Origin: Sphaerisporangium krabiense
GTDB lineage: Bacteria > Actinomycetota > Actinomycetes > Streptosporangiales > Streptosporangiaceae
Assembly (NCBI RefSeq): GCF_014200435.1
Contig: NZ_JACHBR010000001.1
Span: 1,736,001-1,800,000, forward strand
Length of the DNA: 64,000 bases
Reading direction: 5' to 3'
Translations under genes and position numbers: made by a program
Shown: piece after piece, positions 17,687 to 25,711 of the stretch
Layout of the letters: each line of letters opens with the position of its first letter
Position numbering within the stretch: the first letter of the stretch is position 1
Notes under the pieces: generated by a model
Seen by the model: only the letters and a program-made list of their open reading frames with translations
Told to the model about the DNA's origin: nothing
Database searches by the model: none

Positions 17687-18985
17687 TCAGCAGGCGTCCA
17701 GGAAACGGTCAAGAACCCGTACGCCGAAGCGCAGCGCGTCCACGGGCACGCGCTCGTCCACACCGTGGAACATCCCGGAGAAGTCCAGGTCGGCGGGCAG
17801 CTTCAGCGGCGCGAACCCGAAGCCGCGGATGCCGAGACGGCTGAACGCCTTGAGATCCGTGCCGCCCGACAGCGTGTACGGCACGGCGCGGGCGCCCGGG
17901 TCCTCGGCGAGCAGCGCGTCCGACATCGCGCGGACGAGCGGGCCGTCGAAGGACGTCTCGACGGCGACGTCGTGATACACGAACTCCCGCCGCACGTTCG
18001 GCCCCAGCAGCTCGTCGATCGTGGCGAAGAACTCGTCCTCGTACCCGGGCAGGAAGCGCCCGTCCACGTGCGCGGTGGCGGCCTGCGGGATCACGTTCGC
18101 CTTGTAGCCGGCCTCCAGCATCGTGGGGTTCGCCGTGTTGCGCAGCGTGGCCCCGATCATGCGGGCCAGCGAGCCGAGCTTGCCGACCATGGCCTCGGCG
18201 TCGTCGGCGTTCAGCTCGATCTCGAACGCCTCGCGGAAGAAGTCGCGCACCGTCGGCGTCAGCCGCACCGGCCACTCGTACCGCCCGATGCGCGCCACGG
18301 CCTCGGCGATCTCGGTCACGGCGTTCTCGTTGTTGAGCATCGACCCGTGCCCGGCGCGGCCCGCGGCCGTGAGCCTCATCCAGGCGATGCCCTTCTCCGC
18401 CGCCTCGATCAGGTACAGCCGCCTGGCCTCGTCCACCGTGACGCTGAAGCCACCGACCTCGCCGACGGCCTCCGTGCAGCCCTCGAACAGCTCCGGATGC
18501 CGCTCGGCCAGCCACTGCGCGCCGTACGCGCCGCCGGCCTCCTCGTCCGCGGTGAACGCCAGCACGACGTCCCGGGGCGGCCTGCGCCCCTCGCTCAGCC
18601 GCTGGCGCACCACCGCGAGGATCATGGCGTCCATGTCCTTCATGTCCACCGCGCCCCGGCCCCAGACGCAGCCGTCGGCGACCTCCCCGCTCAGCGGGTG
18701 GTGGGTCCAGTCGGCGGCGTCGAAGGGGACAACGTCCAGGTGCCCGTGAAGCAGCAGGCCGCCCCGGCCGGAGTCCTCCCCTTCGATGCGGGCGATCACG
18801 CTGGCCCGCTTGTCGTCACTCTCCAGAATGCGCGGCTCCAGCCCGACCTCGGCCAGCTTCCCCGCGACGTACTCCGCGGCCACCCGTTCCCCCGGGCCCG
18901 CGTTGTCCCCTGCGTTGGTCGTGTCGATGCGGATCAGGTCGCGGCACAGCTCAACGACCTCGTCCTCGCCTTTGAACGCGGCCAC
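17687..18985 (-). CDS. M20 family metallopeptidase (ArgE/DapE type)
   Basis: Cytoplasmic di-zinc hydrolase of 432 aa. Zinc-site motifs in order: LLLHGHLDVVPF, WGRGAVDMKD with the bridging Asp, and FTADEEAGG with the catalytic and ligand Glu pair. The small dimerisation domain lies between, with GRAGHGSMLN. Near the C-terminus SGGTDLKAF and FHGVDERV carry the last ligand His. The family cleaves dipeptides, acylated amino acids or related amides; the exact substrate is open. No operon partner is adjacent. Confidence 0.92.
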   Translation of the reverse strand: MAAFKGEDEVVELCRDLIRIDTTNAGDNAGPGERVAAEYVAGKLAEVGLEPRILESDDKRASVIARIEGEDSGRGGLLLHGHLDVVPFDAADWTHHPLSGEVADGCVWGRGAVDMKDMDAMILAVVRQRLSEGRRPPRDVVLAFTADEEAGGAYGAQWLAERHPELFEGCTEAVGEVGGFSVTVDEARRLYLIEAAEKGIAWMRLTAAGRAGHGSMLNNENAVTEIAEAVARIGRYEWPVRLTPTVRDFFREAFEIELNADDAEAMVGKLGSLARMIGATLRNTANPTMLEAGYKANVIPQAATAHVDGRFLPGYEDEFFATIDELLGPNVRREFVYHDVAVETSFDGPLVRAMSDALLAEDPGARAVPYTLSGGTDLKAFSRLGIRGFGFAPLKLPADLDFSGMFHGVDERVPVDALRFGVRVLDRFLDAC

Positions 18986-19257
18986 ACGTGCTCCTTCGGT
19001 CCGACTACGGGACTACCCCTGCCATCCTGGCGCTCCAGTCTCGGACGGCTGCCCCCAGTCTCCACCCTGCACCCCCTTTCCAGGACGAACCCCACCCTCT
19101 CCCACCGACACCCCCACCCTCCCCGCCCCACCGGCCCACACGGACGCCCCCCTCCGCCCAGCCCGGGGTCCCACGAATCGCGGTATGACGCACCCCCCAG
19201 AGTTTGCTAACCTAGTCCCGCCGACGCGGGATGACACTCCAACGTGCAGGCACCACT

Positions 19258-19343
19258 GTCCGGGTGGCGGAATAGGCAGACGCGCTAGCTTGAGGTGCTA
19301 GTGCCCTTTACGGGGCATGGGGGTTCAAGTCCCCCCTCGGACA
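19258..19343 (+). tRNA. tRNA-Leu (GAG)
   Basis: The 86-nt sequence folds as a class II tRNA. The acceptor GTCCGGG pairs with CTCGGAC, the anticodon loop TTGAGGT on stem CTAGC/GCTAG gives anticodon GAG, the variable arm TGCCCTTTACGGGGCA forms a stem, and the T-arm is GGGGG-TTCAAGT-CCCCC. CCA is not encoded. It reads CUC/CUU. Followed by a strong terminator. Confidence 0.95.
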
Positions 19344-19356
19344 CAAACGTTTTACC

Positions 19357-19393
19357 AAGTGAGGGCTGAGATTCACCTCGGCCCTCACTTTTG
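19357..19393 (+). terminator. Rho-independent terminator of tRNA-Leu
   Basis: AAGTGAGGGC at 19357-19366 pairs with GCCCTCACTT at 19381-19390 (ten pairs, loop partly self-pairing), followed by TTTTGCTTT. It stands 13 nt after the tRNA. Confidence 0.85.
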
Positions 19394-19398
19394 CTTTG

Positions 19399-19560
19399 TC
19401 AGCCATGACCGACCTGCTCGACCTTGGCCTCGGCGATCCACTTGCCGATCTCTTCAGGGTCGCCTCCGGCTTCGAGGGTGGCTCGGTAGCGGGCCACCTT
19501 GGTGCTCGGCCTGAGCGATCTGGCGATCCGGGCGCGTGCCAAGGCGCTGGTCGCCCTGCG
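19399..19560 (-). pseudogene. Remnant of a site-specific recombinase C-terminus
   Basis: On the minus strand, codons ending at the TGA at 19399-19401 read ...RPSTKVARYRATLEAGG, then DPEEIGKWIAEAKVEQ. This resembles the C-terminal segment of actinobacterial serine recombinases (pattern 'YRAALEAGADPxxVxxWIAE'). No intact upstream part exists; the frame loses meaning after about 50 codons. The fragment abuts tRNA-Leu, so it is probably the scar of an integrated element. Family assignment is from memory of the motif. Confidence 0.45.
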
Positions 19561-20091
19561 GCGGAAGGGCGGATCGGCCGGGCGCGAGCGGCCGTGGGCA
19601 CGGCCACGAGCGACGGCATGCGGGGCAGTATTTAAGCCGCGGCCGGCAACCCTGCCGACGAGACGACCTTCGACGGAAGCGCGTTGATCGAGGCCCCGCT
19701 GGGCGAGGTGCGATCGCTGTCAGAGCCGCGCCGGGCATGATCGGCGTGCCCTGCTCCTGGGAGACGGCGGGCCCGGCGGGCCGAGCCTCGGCACCCGCGC
19801 CTTAGATGGTGTTTGATCCTGTGTGTTCCGCTTGTTTCTTGTTATGCGTCGCGCCAGGTGGGAGTGGATTCGCCGGTGAGGCGCCTGAAACCACAACAGA
19901 AGGAACGGAAGCATCAAACCTGCCTGCGCTCCTCGCCGCAGCTTCGGGAGCACTGGGGCGAGATGCGGGGGCGAGGTGGGGCGGCGCGCGGAATGCGATT
20001 CGCCCAGGTCGAGAGCGGCGGGGTGCGTATCATGCCTCAGGTGTGATAGGTTGGAGGTAGTTGCAGTTGTGGTACCCATGATGAACTTGTG
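19561..20091. other. Non-coding or decayed stretch after tRNA-Leu
   Basis: I see no intact gene in about 530 nt. Short frames on both strands lack ribosome sites and known motifs. Base composition is lower in GC than in the neighbours, consistent with decayed mobile DNA. The csp promoter must lie near the right end. Confidence 0.5.
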
Positions 20092-20127
20092 TGCACCTGA
20101 CGGTATGTGGCCTCAGGTGCATTTTTT
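20092..20127 (+). terminator. Rho-independent terminator within the csp leader
   Basis: TGCACCTGA at 20092-20100 pairs with TCAGGTGCA at 20113-20121, a perfect nine-pair stem with a 12-nt loop, followed by six T. It stands about 93 nt before the cold-shock ATG and has no gene directly before it, so it could attenuate csp or end a small RNA. Confidence 0.75.
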
Positions 20128-20220
20128 GTTTGCCGGTCTTCTCCGGGTGGGCCTCTATCGCGGCAACGCGGAATTCGTGACGGTGCGGATTTCGGCTACA
20201 CCTATCAAGAGGAGATCAAC

Positions 20221-20427
20221 ATGGCTTCTGGTACCGTGAAGTGGTTCAACGCGGAAAAGGGCTTCGGCTTCATCGCGCAGGACGGCGGCGGCGCCGACGT
20301 CTTCGCGCACTACTCCAACATCGTCTCTCAGGGCGGCTACCGCGAGCTGCATGAGGGCCAGAAGGTGGCCTTCGATGTCACCCAGGGCCAGAAGGGCCCT
20401 CAGGCCGAGAACATCGTTCCCGCCTGA
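20221..20427 (+). CDS. Cold-shock domain protein
   Basis: Small CspA-like RNA chaperone, 68 aa. RNP-1 reads KGFGFI and RNP-2 DVFAHYS, the single-strand binding motifs of the five-strand barrel; the N-terminus [14 protein letters not shown] is the classic actinobacterial form. The ribosome site AGAGGAG lies 7 nt upstream of ATG 20221. A terminator-like hairpin sits in the leader, and a strong hairpin follows the stop. It melts RNA structure; the stress it answers is not shown by sequence. Confidence 0.97.
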   Translation: MASGTVKWFNAEKGFGFIAQDGGGADVFAHYSNIVSQGGYRELHEGQKVAFDVTQGQKGPQAENIVPA

Positions 20428-20445
20428 CACTGACGCATCACGCAG

Positions 20446-20477
20446 CTGGGGCCCGCACCGTAAGGTGCGGGCCCCAG
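20446..20477 (+). terminator. Strong hairpin after csp
   Basis: CTGGGGCCCGCACC pairs perfectly with GGTGCGGGCCCCAG around GTAA (14 pairs). It lies 18 nt after the csp stop; a loose T-rich run (GTTGCTTTC) follows. Confidence 0.8.
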
Positions 20478-20756
20478 CGCGTTGCTTTCGTGGTACCCGT
20501 TGCGCCGGGACGGACGGCCTCACGAACCTGTCTATTCTTCCGCCGACCATTGATGGCTCCGGTTCGGCCATAAGTCCGCTCCAGCTCTGCGGCCGGCATC
20601 GCAGCCGCCGTTCTTTCGGCGATCGCCAACGATTCAGACACACGAGGCCAGCCTGTTCCGTCGGCTCGGCTCGTTTTTCTTCGGCTCGTGTCGCCATTCT
20701 TACGCTGCTCATCGCGCCGAGAGTCCTTGACACGTGCCGCATTGAAGCCTCCGGTA
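20478..20756. other. Gap between csp and the MerR-like gene
   Basis: These 279 nt separate the convergent csp and MerR-like genes. I see no gene or further repeat. Confidence 0.5.
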
Positions 20757-21122
20757 TCAGTCTCCGGTCGTGCGGGCTTCGTTGATGCGCAGCGCCTCGG
20801 CGAGCTGGTCTTCCAAGATGATGATCCGGCAGGCGGCCTCCACAGGAGTGCCCTGATCGACGAGTTCCCGGGCGCGCGCTGCCAGGCGCAGTTGGTAGCG
20901 GGAGTAGCGGCGGTGGCCGCCGCTGGAGCGTTTCGGCTCGATCAGCTTGGCGGCGCCGAGAGCCCGTAGAAACGAGGGGGTGACCCCGAGCATCTCCGCG
21001 GCGGCGCCCATGCTGTAGGCGGGGTAGTCCTCATCGTGGAACCGGTCCTCGGCGCTGTGCGCGGTGCTGTGTGCAGTCCTGGCAGCAGCACGCTCATCAC
21101 CGGCTGGGGGTGTTTGATCCAT
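20757..21122 (-). CDS. MerR-like transcriptional regulator
   Basis: DNA-binding protein of 121 aa. The winged-helix part is clear: YSMGAAAEMLGVTPSFLRAL, then LIEPKRSSGGHRRYSRYQL, the MerR pattern. The usual long dimerisation coil is short (ELVDQGTPVEAACRIIILED) and no metal or effector domain follows, so an effector is not obvious. AAGGA stands upstream of ATG 21122. It converges on csp. A GC-rich hairpin lies in its leader. Confidence 0.85.
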   Translation of the reverse strand: MDQTPPAGDERAAARTAHSTAHSAEDRFHDEDYPAYSMGAAAEMLGVTPSFLRALGAAKLIEPKRSSGGHRRYSRYQLRLAARARELVDQGTPVEAACRIIILEDQLAEALRINEARTTGD

Positions 21123-21146
21123 AGATTCCTTTCATCATGCGAACAG

Positions 21147-21177
21147 GGGGCCCCGGCGCCTGTAGCGCCGGGGCCCC
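21147..21177. repeat. 13-bp stem-loop in the MerR-like leader
   Basis: GGGGCCCCGGCGC (21147-21159) pairs with GCGCCGGGGCCCC (21165-21177) around CTGTA. It is 24 nt upstream of the start codon on the minus strand, and no gene ends nearby, so it is more likely regulatory than a plain terminator. Confidence 0.6.
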
Positions 21178-21289
21178 GAAGAGTTCAACACCATCTACCG
21201 GTCATCTGGCCGGCTCATTGTCTTCCGCATCCGCCGTACTGAGCGGCGGGGGTGCGGGGATCGCGGATGCGTGACCGTAGACCACCTTC

Positions 21290-21502
21290 CTATCTGTGGA
21301 GCTGCGGCACCCGAGCGGCGAGACTCAGCCGGCAACGGGCGATCCTGATGGCGTCAAACACTCCCTTCATCTCTTCCGGACCACTGTCCGGCTTCACCTG
21401 CGGCAGCGCGTCCACGATCAGGGCCCCTAACCACTGCGCTGGCCCGTCACGTCCGACCTGCTGCCATCGACTTCCAACTTCATCGTGCTCCGGGCAGTTC
21501 AT
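21290..21502 (-). CDS. Possible small protein, unknown
   Basis: A frame of 70 aa (MNCPEHDEVGSRWQQVGRDG..). Its second half shows actinobacterial third-position GC bias and DALPQVKPDSGPEEMKGVFD looks protein-like, but the first half does not and no good ribosome site precedes the ATG. It may be a fragment. It is the only credible frame between 21,180 and 22,060. Confidence 0.3.
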   Translation of the reverse strand: MNCPEHDEVGSRWQQVGRDGPAQWLGALIVDALPQVKPDSGPEEMKGVFDAIRIARCRLSLAARVPQLHR

Positions 21503-22014
21503 CGTGGTGCCAGTACTTCCGCTGCCCGGCCGAACCGTTCTTTACGATGCGAGAAACACTAGCTGCGGCAGCCACAAATGTCTACTGTCGCGAACACAGA
21601 TTTTCGGCATCGAGCGCGGCAGCCCTTCCGTGGCGCCGTTGACCAGCGCGAATGCCACCAACGCCGGCCCCTCGTTCCGATCTCTCCGGTCCCGCCTCCC
21701 TGAGAGGCGGGAGCCGGACCGGTCAGCCAACAGGATGGACATCGAGGCGACGACGATCAGGCCGCCGACCCGAGCAGGATGAGCACCTCGTGACCCGCTC
21801 CGAACCCAGGTCACCGCCCTGCTCAACGCCCCTCAGCGGTTACTTGCGCCGCTCCGGCGCTTTCCGTTCAGGGTGAGAGCGGGCAGGCCGAGGTCAAGGC
21901 ACCGACTTCGGTGAAACGGGCGGATGGGGAAGGCTTGTTGTGCGGGGCGGTGGAGGAAGCCGCCGACGCGTCCGTGTGCGTGGCGATCACCCGGCGATTG
22001 CCACGGACAATGCT
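21503..22014. other. Region without recognised gene upstream of marR
   Basis: Low-bias sequence with short frames only, none with a family motif or ribosome site. It may be decayed DNA at the left border of the catabolic island. Confidence 0.45.
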
Positions 22015-22017
22015 TGT

Positions 22018-22033
22018 TGTTGATGATGCAACA
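22018..22033. promoter_or_regulatory. Candidate MarR operator upstream of marR
   Basis: TGTTG-ATGATG-CAACA, an inverted repeat with five-base arms, 28 nt before the marR ATG. Its GTTG/CAAC half-sites resemble those in front of the CoA-ligase gene. Confidence 0.45.
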
Positions 22034-22061
22034 CAGGCCCCTGGCCCACTACGATCTGTCC

Positions 22062-22556
22062 ATGCCCGATCGCGCGAACGTCAGGGATGTACTCCCCATC
22101 GCCGAGTTGCTGTCCTATCGGCTGTCACGCACGTCGGCGGCCCTGTCCCGCAGTGCGGCGCTGCGGTACCGCCGCGAGTTCGATGTCACGCTCGGCGAGT
22201 GGCGGGCGATCGCCCTGATCGCGTCCAATCCGACGCTCACCCTCAACCGGCTGGCCCGGCGCGCGGGACTCGACAAAGCGCAGATGAGCCGGGTCGTTAC
22301 CAAGTTGACGGAGCGGGGGTTGGTCAACCGGACGGCCGGGTCGGGACGGACGCACCAGCTGGCGCTCACCGAGGCGGGCATAGAGGTCTACCGCGGGCTG
22401 ATCCGCGCGGCTAACGAGCGCGACGCGACGTTCCTCGCCGTCCTGACCCCGCAGGAGCGGAAGGTGTTGGTGCGCGCGCTCGACAAGCTCGCCGACCTCG
22501 CGCTGGAAGTGGAGCGCCAGGAACGCGACCACACAAACGATGCCCAAAGTAGTTGA
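22062..22556 (+). CDS. MarR family transcriptional regulator
   Basis: Winged-helix regulator of 164 aa. The recognition part reads LTLNRLARRAGLDKAQMSRV with VTKLTERGLV, then the wing RTAGSGRTHQLALTEAG, as in MarR proteins. Dimer helices lie at both ends. The ATG at 22062 gives the usual length; no clear Shine-Dalgarno is visible and an in-frame ATG at 22023 is possible. It stands 137 nt before an acyl-CoA ligase whose promoter carries a matching inverted repeat, so it probably represses that operon until an aromatic acid or CoA-ester ligand binds. Confidence 0.88.
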   Translation: MPDRANVRDVLPIAELLSYRLSRTSAALSRSAALRYRREFDVTLGEWRAIALIASNPTLTLNRLARRAGLDKAQMSRVVTKLTERGLVNRTAGSGRTHQLALTEAGIEVYRGLIRAANERDATFLAVLTPQERKVLVRALDKLADLALEVERQERDHTNDAQSS

Positions 22557-22581
22557 CAAGGTCAACAGGTTCGCGTACTCC
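22552..22581 (+). promoter_or_regulatory. Promoter with palindromic operator for the CoA-ligase operon
   Basis: GTTGAC-AAG-GTCAAC (22552-22566) is a perfect inverted repeat. It overlaps a consensus -35 TTGACA (22553-22558); 17 nt later TACTCC fits a -10. A repressor on this site would block RNA polymerase, consistent with control by the adjacent MarR. Confidence 0.65.
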
Positions 22582-22693
22582 TAGAGCCAGCACGAGGAGG
22601 TGGCTCGATGGCCGACGCGAGTACGATCTGCGCGTACGTCGCCCCGGGTGGACCACAGGTCCGGCGCACCGAATCCGGGACGGAGGAAGCTTG

Positions 22694-24322
22694 ATGGATC
22701 TCAGAACGGCGTGTCCCGTCACCGCGCACGAGGCGCTGGACCGCGCCGTGCTGCTGGCTCCCGACGTCGAGGCGGTAGTCACCGCCGACGACCGAGTCAC
22801 CTACGCCGAGCTGGCTCAGGAGGTCGCCCGCATCCGCGCGGCTCTCACCGCCGCCGGCATCGGGCACGGTGACCGGGTCGGCGTCTGGCTCGGCAACGGG
22901 CCGCGCTGGGTCGCCCTGTTCGTCGCCCTCGGGAGCGTCGGAGCCGTCACCGTCCCGGTGAACACCCGGTTCACCGCCGGCGAGGTGGAGTACACGCTGC
23001 AGCACGCCCGCATCTCCACCCTGTTCATGGCGGACCGGGTCCTGCGCACGGACCTCGTCGCGATGCTGGGCGAGCTCGGCATCGGTCACGACGGGACCCC
23101 GACCTGCCCGGCCCTGCCCGAGCTCAGGTCGGTCGTCGTGCTCGGCGACGACGTCCCCGGCTGGGCGACCGCGTGGTCCGATTTCATCGACGCGGGGAGC
23201 GATGTGGGCGCCGGGCCGCCCGCCGCGGGTCCGGACGACGTCCTGCTGGTCCAGTACACGTCCGGCACCACCTCGCGGCCGAAGGGCGTGCTGCTCACCC
23301 ATCGCAGCATGTGCGCCGACGCCTTCTTCGCCGGGGTACGGCTCGGCCTGCGCCCGGGCGACCGCTACCACAGTGCGCGGCCGTTCTTCCACGTCGCGGG
23401 CAGCACGCTCTCGGTGCTCGCCTCGATCCAGCACGCCACCACGCTGGTGACCATGCCCCGCTTCGAGCCCGCCGAGGCGCTGCGCCTGTTCGAGGCGGAA
23501 CGGTGCACGCACTTCTCCGGCAACGACACCATCGCGCTGATGCTGCTCAACCACCCCGACCGCCCCCGGCGGACGCTGCACCTGCGGGGAGCCTGGGTCG
23601 CGGCGTCCCCGACCGTGATCCGGCGCGTGATCGACGAACTCGGCGCCACCGAGTGCGTCGCCGCCTACGGCCTGTCCGAGGCCTCCCCCAACGTCGCGTT
23701 GTCCGCCTGGTGGGAGGAGGAGGCCGTACGGGCCTCCGGCGCGATGCGCGTCCAGCCGGGTGTCGAGGTCCGGATCCGCGCCTTCGACGGCGGCGCCGAC
23801 TGCGCCCCCGGGGAGCCGGGCTCGATCCTCGTCCGCGGCTGGAACGTCATGCAGGGCTATTTGGACGACGCCGAGCAGACCGCCGCCACCATCGACGCCG
23901 ACGGATGGCTGTTCACCGGCGACGTCGGCATCCTCGACGAGGCCGGGCGCCTGCACTTCGTCGGACGCACCAAGGACATCATCAGAGTCGGCGGGGAGAA
24001 CGTCGCGCCCGCCGACATCGAGGATGCCCTGCACCGCCATCCCGGCGTCCGCCAGGCCGCCGTGGTCGGGGTCCCCGACGAGCGGTTGATCGAGGTTCCC
24101 TTCGCGTTCGTCGTGCTCACCGAGGCCGGTAGCGCCACCGAGGAGGAGTTGCTCGACTGGTCCCGCGCGCACCTCGCCGGGTTCAAGGTCCCCCGTTACC
24201 TCCGCGCCGTCGACGGGTTCGAGGACATCGGGATGACCGCGAGCTCGAAGGTGCAGAAGAACCAGCTCGCGGCCCACGCGCGCAAGCTGCTCGAGCAGGA
24301 GCGCAGCGAGGTGGGAGCGTGA
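22694..24322 (+). CDS. Acyl-CoA synthetase (AMP-binding)
   Basis: ANL-family ligase of 542 aa that joins a carboxylic acid to CoA via an acyl-adenylate. P-loop YTSGTTSRPKGV, A5 region AYGLSEASPN, A7 WLFTGDVGILD, A8 GRTKDIIRVGGENVAPADIE and a C-terminal catalytic Lys in ASSKVQKNQL are all visible, so it looks functional. GGAGGAAG precedes the ATG at 22694. The next gene starts inside its stop codon (GTGA), so both are made together. The acid it activates is unknown; the context suggests the entry or an intermediate acid of the island pathway. Confidence 0.93.
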   Translation: MDLRTACPVTAHEALDRAVLLAPDVEAVVTADDRVTYAELAQEVARIRAALTAAGIGHGDRVGVWLGNGPRWVALFVALGSVGAVTVPVNTRFTAGEVEYTLQHARISTLFMADRVLRTDLVAMLGELGIGHDGTPTCPALPELRSVVVLGDDVPGWATAWSDFIDAGSDVGAGPPAAGPDDVLLVQYTSGTTSRPKGVLLTHRSMCADAFFAGVRLGLRPGDRYHSARPFFHVAGSTLSVLASIQHATTLVTMPRFEPAEALRLFEAERCTHFSGNDTIALMLLNHPDRPRRTLHLRGAWVAASPTVIRRVIDELGATECVAAYGLSEASPNVALSAWWEEEAVRASGAMRVQPGVEVRIRAFDGGADCAPGEPGSILVRGWNVMQGYLDDAEQTAATIDADGWLFTGDVGILDEAGRLHFVGRTKDIIRVGGENVAPADIEDALHRHPGVRQAAVVGVPDERLIEVPFAFVVLTEAGSATEEELLDWSRAHLAGFKVPRYLRAVDGFEDIGMTASSKVQKNQLAAHARKLLEQERSEVGA

Positions 24323-25272
24323 TCTCCACCTCGGTCACCCGCCTGCTCGGAATCGACCTGCCGATCATTCAGGGCGGCATGTCCTGGGCCTCGTCCAGCT
24401 CGGCCCTGCCGCTCGCCGTGAGCCGGGCCGGTGGACTCGGCGTGGTCGCCGTGGGCCCGATGCGGCTCCCCGACCTCACGCGCACACTCGACGAGATGGC
24501 CGACGGGACCGACCGGCCGTGGGCCGTCAACCTTCCCCTCTACCGGCGGGGCGCCGACGAGGTGATCGACGTCCTGCTCCAGCGCAGACCGCCGATCCTG
24601 ATCGCGTCGCAGGGCGGACCGCAGCGCTACCTCGATCGGTTCCGCGACGTCGGCACCACGTGCCTGCACGTCGTCGCCGGCACCGAGCACGCCCACAAGG
24701 CCGCGGCGGCGGGCGTCGACGGGCTCGTCGTCGTCGGCGCCGAGGCGGGCGGCCACCCGCCGCCCGCCATGGTCACCACGCAGGTCCTCGTGCGCGCCGT
24801 CGTCACCGAGGTCCCCGACATCCCCGTCATCGCCTCCGGCGGCGTCGCCGACGGTGCGGGCCTCGCCGCGATGCTCGCCCTCGGGGCCGGCGCCGCGCAG
24901 TTCGGCACCCGATTCCTCGCCAGCCACGAGGCGACCGTCCACCCGAACTACAAGGCCGCCGTCCTCGCGGCGACCGTCGACGGCACCCGCGCCGTCGGAC
25001 GCGGGCTCGGCGTCACCCGCGCGCTCGCGAACGAGTTCACCGCCCGCATGACCGAACTCGAAGAGTCCAACGCGGACCTCGACGTGCGCCGCAAGGCGTT
25101 CCAGGCCGCGACGCTGCGGGACGCCGCGCTGTACGGCGACGTCACGTGGGGCAAGGCCGAGGCGGGCCAGTCCGCCGGACTCATCCGCTCGGTGCTCCCG
25201 GCGACCGAGATCATCGAGCAGATCGTCGCGGAGTACACCAGCGCCTGTGAGCGGCTCCGCCCACCTCGGTGA
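24319..25272 (+). CDS. Nitronate monooxygenase-like FMN protein
   Basis: TIM-barrel flavoprotein of 317 aa of the 2-nitropropane dioxygenase/FabK group. Visible: PIIQGGMSWAS at the N-terminus, the conserved VVGAEAGGHPPP with the proposed catalytic His, IPVIASGGVADGAGLAAMLA and GAQFGTRFLAS-like FMN phosphate contacts. Members oxidise nitronates or reduce enoyl thioesters; coupling (4-nt overlap) to an acyl-CoA ligase favours an acyl-CoA-linked redox step, but this is inference. No separate ribosome site is needed. Confidence 0.85.
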   Translation: MISTSVTRLLGIDLPIIQGGMSWASSSSALPLAVSRAGGLGVVAVGPMRLPDLTRTLDEMADGTDRPWAVNLPLYRRGADEVIDVLLQRRPPILIASQGGPQRYLDRFRDVGTTCLHVVAGTEHAHKAAAAGVDGLVVVGAEAGGHPPPAMVTTQVLVRAVVTEVPDIPVIASGGVADGAGLAAMLALGAGAAQFGTRFLASHEATVHPNYKAAVLAATVDGTRAVGRGLGVTRALANEFTARMTELEESNADLDVRRKAFQAATLRDAALYGDVTWGKAEAGQSAGLIRSVLPATEIIEQIVAEYTSACERLRPPR

Positions 25273-25711
25273 CGGTCGCCCGGCGTGCTTCGGCGCCTGT
25301 CGTCGATCACCCGACATGCGGCGATCACCCGATCCGGTGCGGGCTCGAGGCACCTTGACAGCACCGAACCCGGCGAGATCGGATATGGGATCCAAGCTTT
25401 GCCCTTGAGGCAGGGGAGGTAGGTCTTGAACGCTACTGTTCAAGAGACGCGGATCGGCCACGTCACCACGGGGTTCGCCCACGACTCGGCCGAGTTCCAC
25501 CACGGCGTCTCCGCCTCGTTCATCCCACTCCGCGTGATCAGAGTTGCACCTAACGATCGTCCTATACCCGCGCGCTTACTGACAAACCAGAGTCCGCCGC
25601 TGCGGGCGAAACCGAGCTTGATGAGCCGAGCGGGGGTCACAGGCGCTGCCTCAGCCGCGCCCGTGGCGTTCTCGCTCGCCCTCGCCTCGTCTTACTCCGG
25701 TGAGGAGAACC
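25273..25711. other. Intergenic region with inverted repeat and gene-start-like segment
   Basis: No intact gene. It contains the inverted repeat at 25424-25445 and, from a TTG at 25426 behind GGGGAGG, about 37 codons with strong coding bias that then decays; see findings. The moaF-like ribosome site (GAGGAG) is at its right end. Confidence 0.5.
25424..25445. repeat. Inverted repeat, possible operator
   Basis: TCTTGAAC-GCTACT-GTTCAAGA, eight perfect pairs with a six-base spacer, about 270 nt before the MoaF-like gene and 150 nt after the preceding operon. Confidence 0.55.

Noticed and set aside
19805..21196. 11-bp inverted repeat TAGATGGTGTT flanking the csp and MerR-like genes
   Set aside because: Words of this length recur by chance in 64 kb; no transposase or target duplication.
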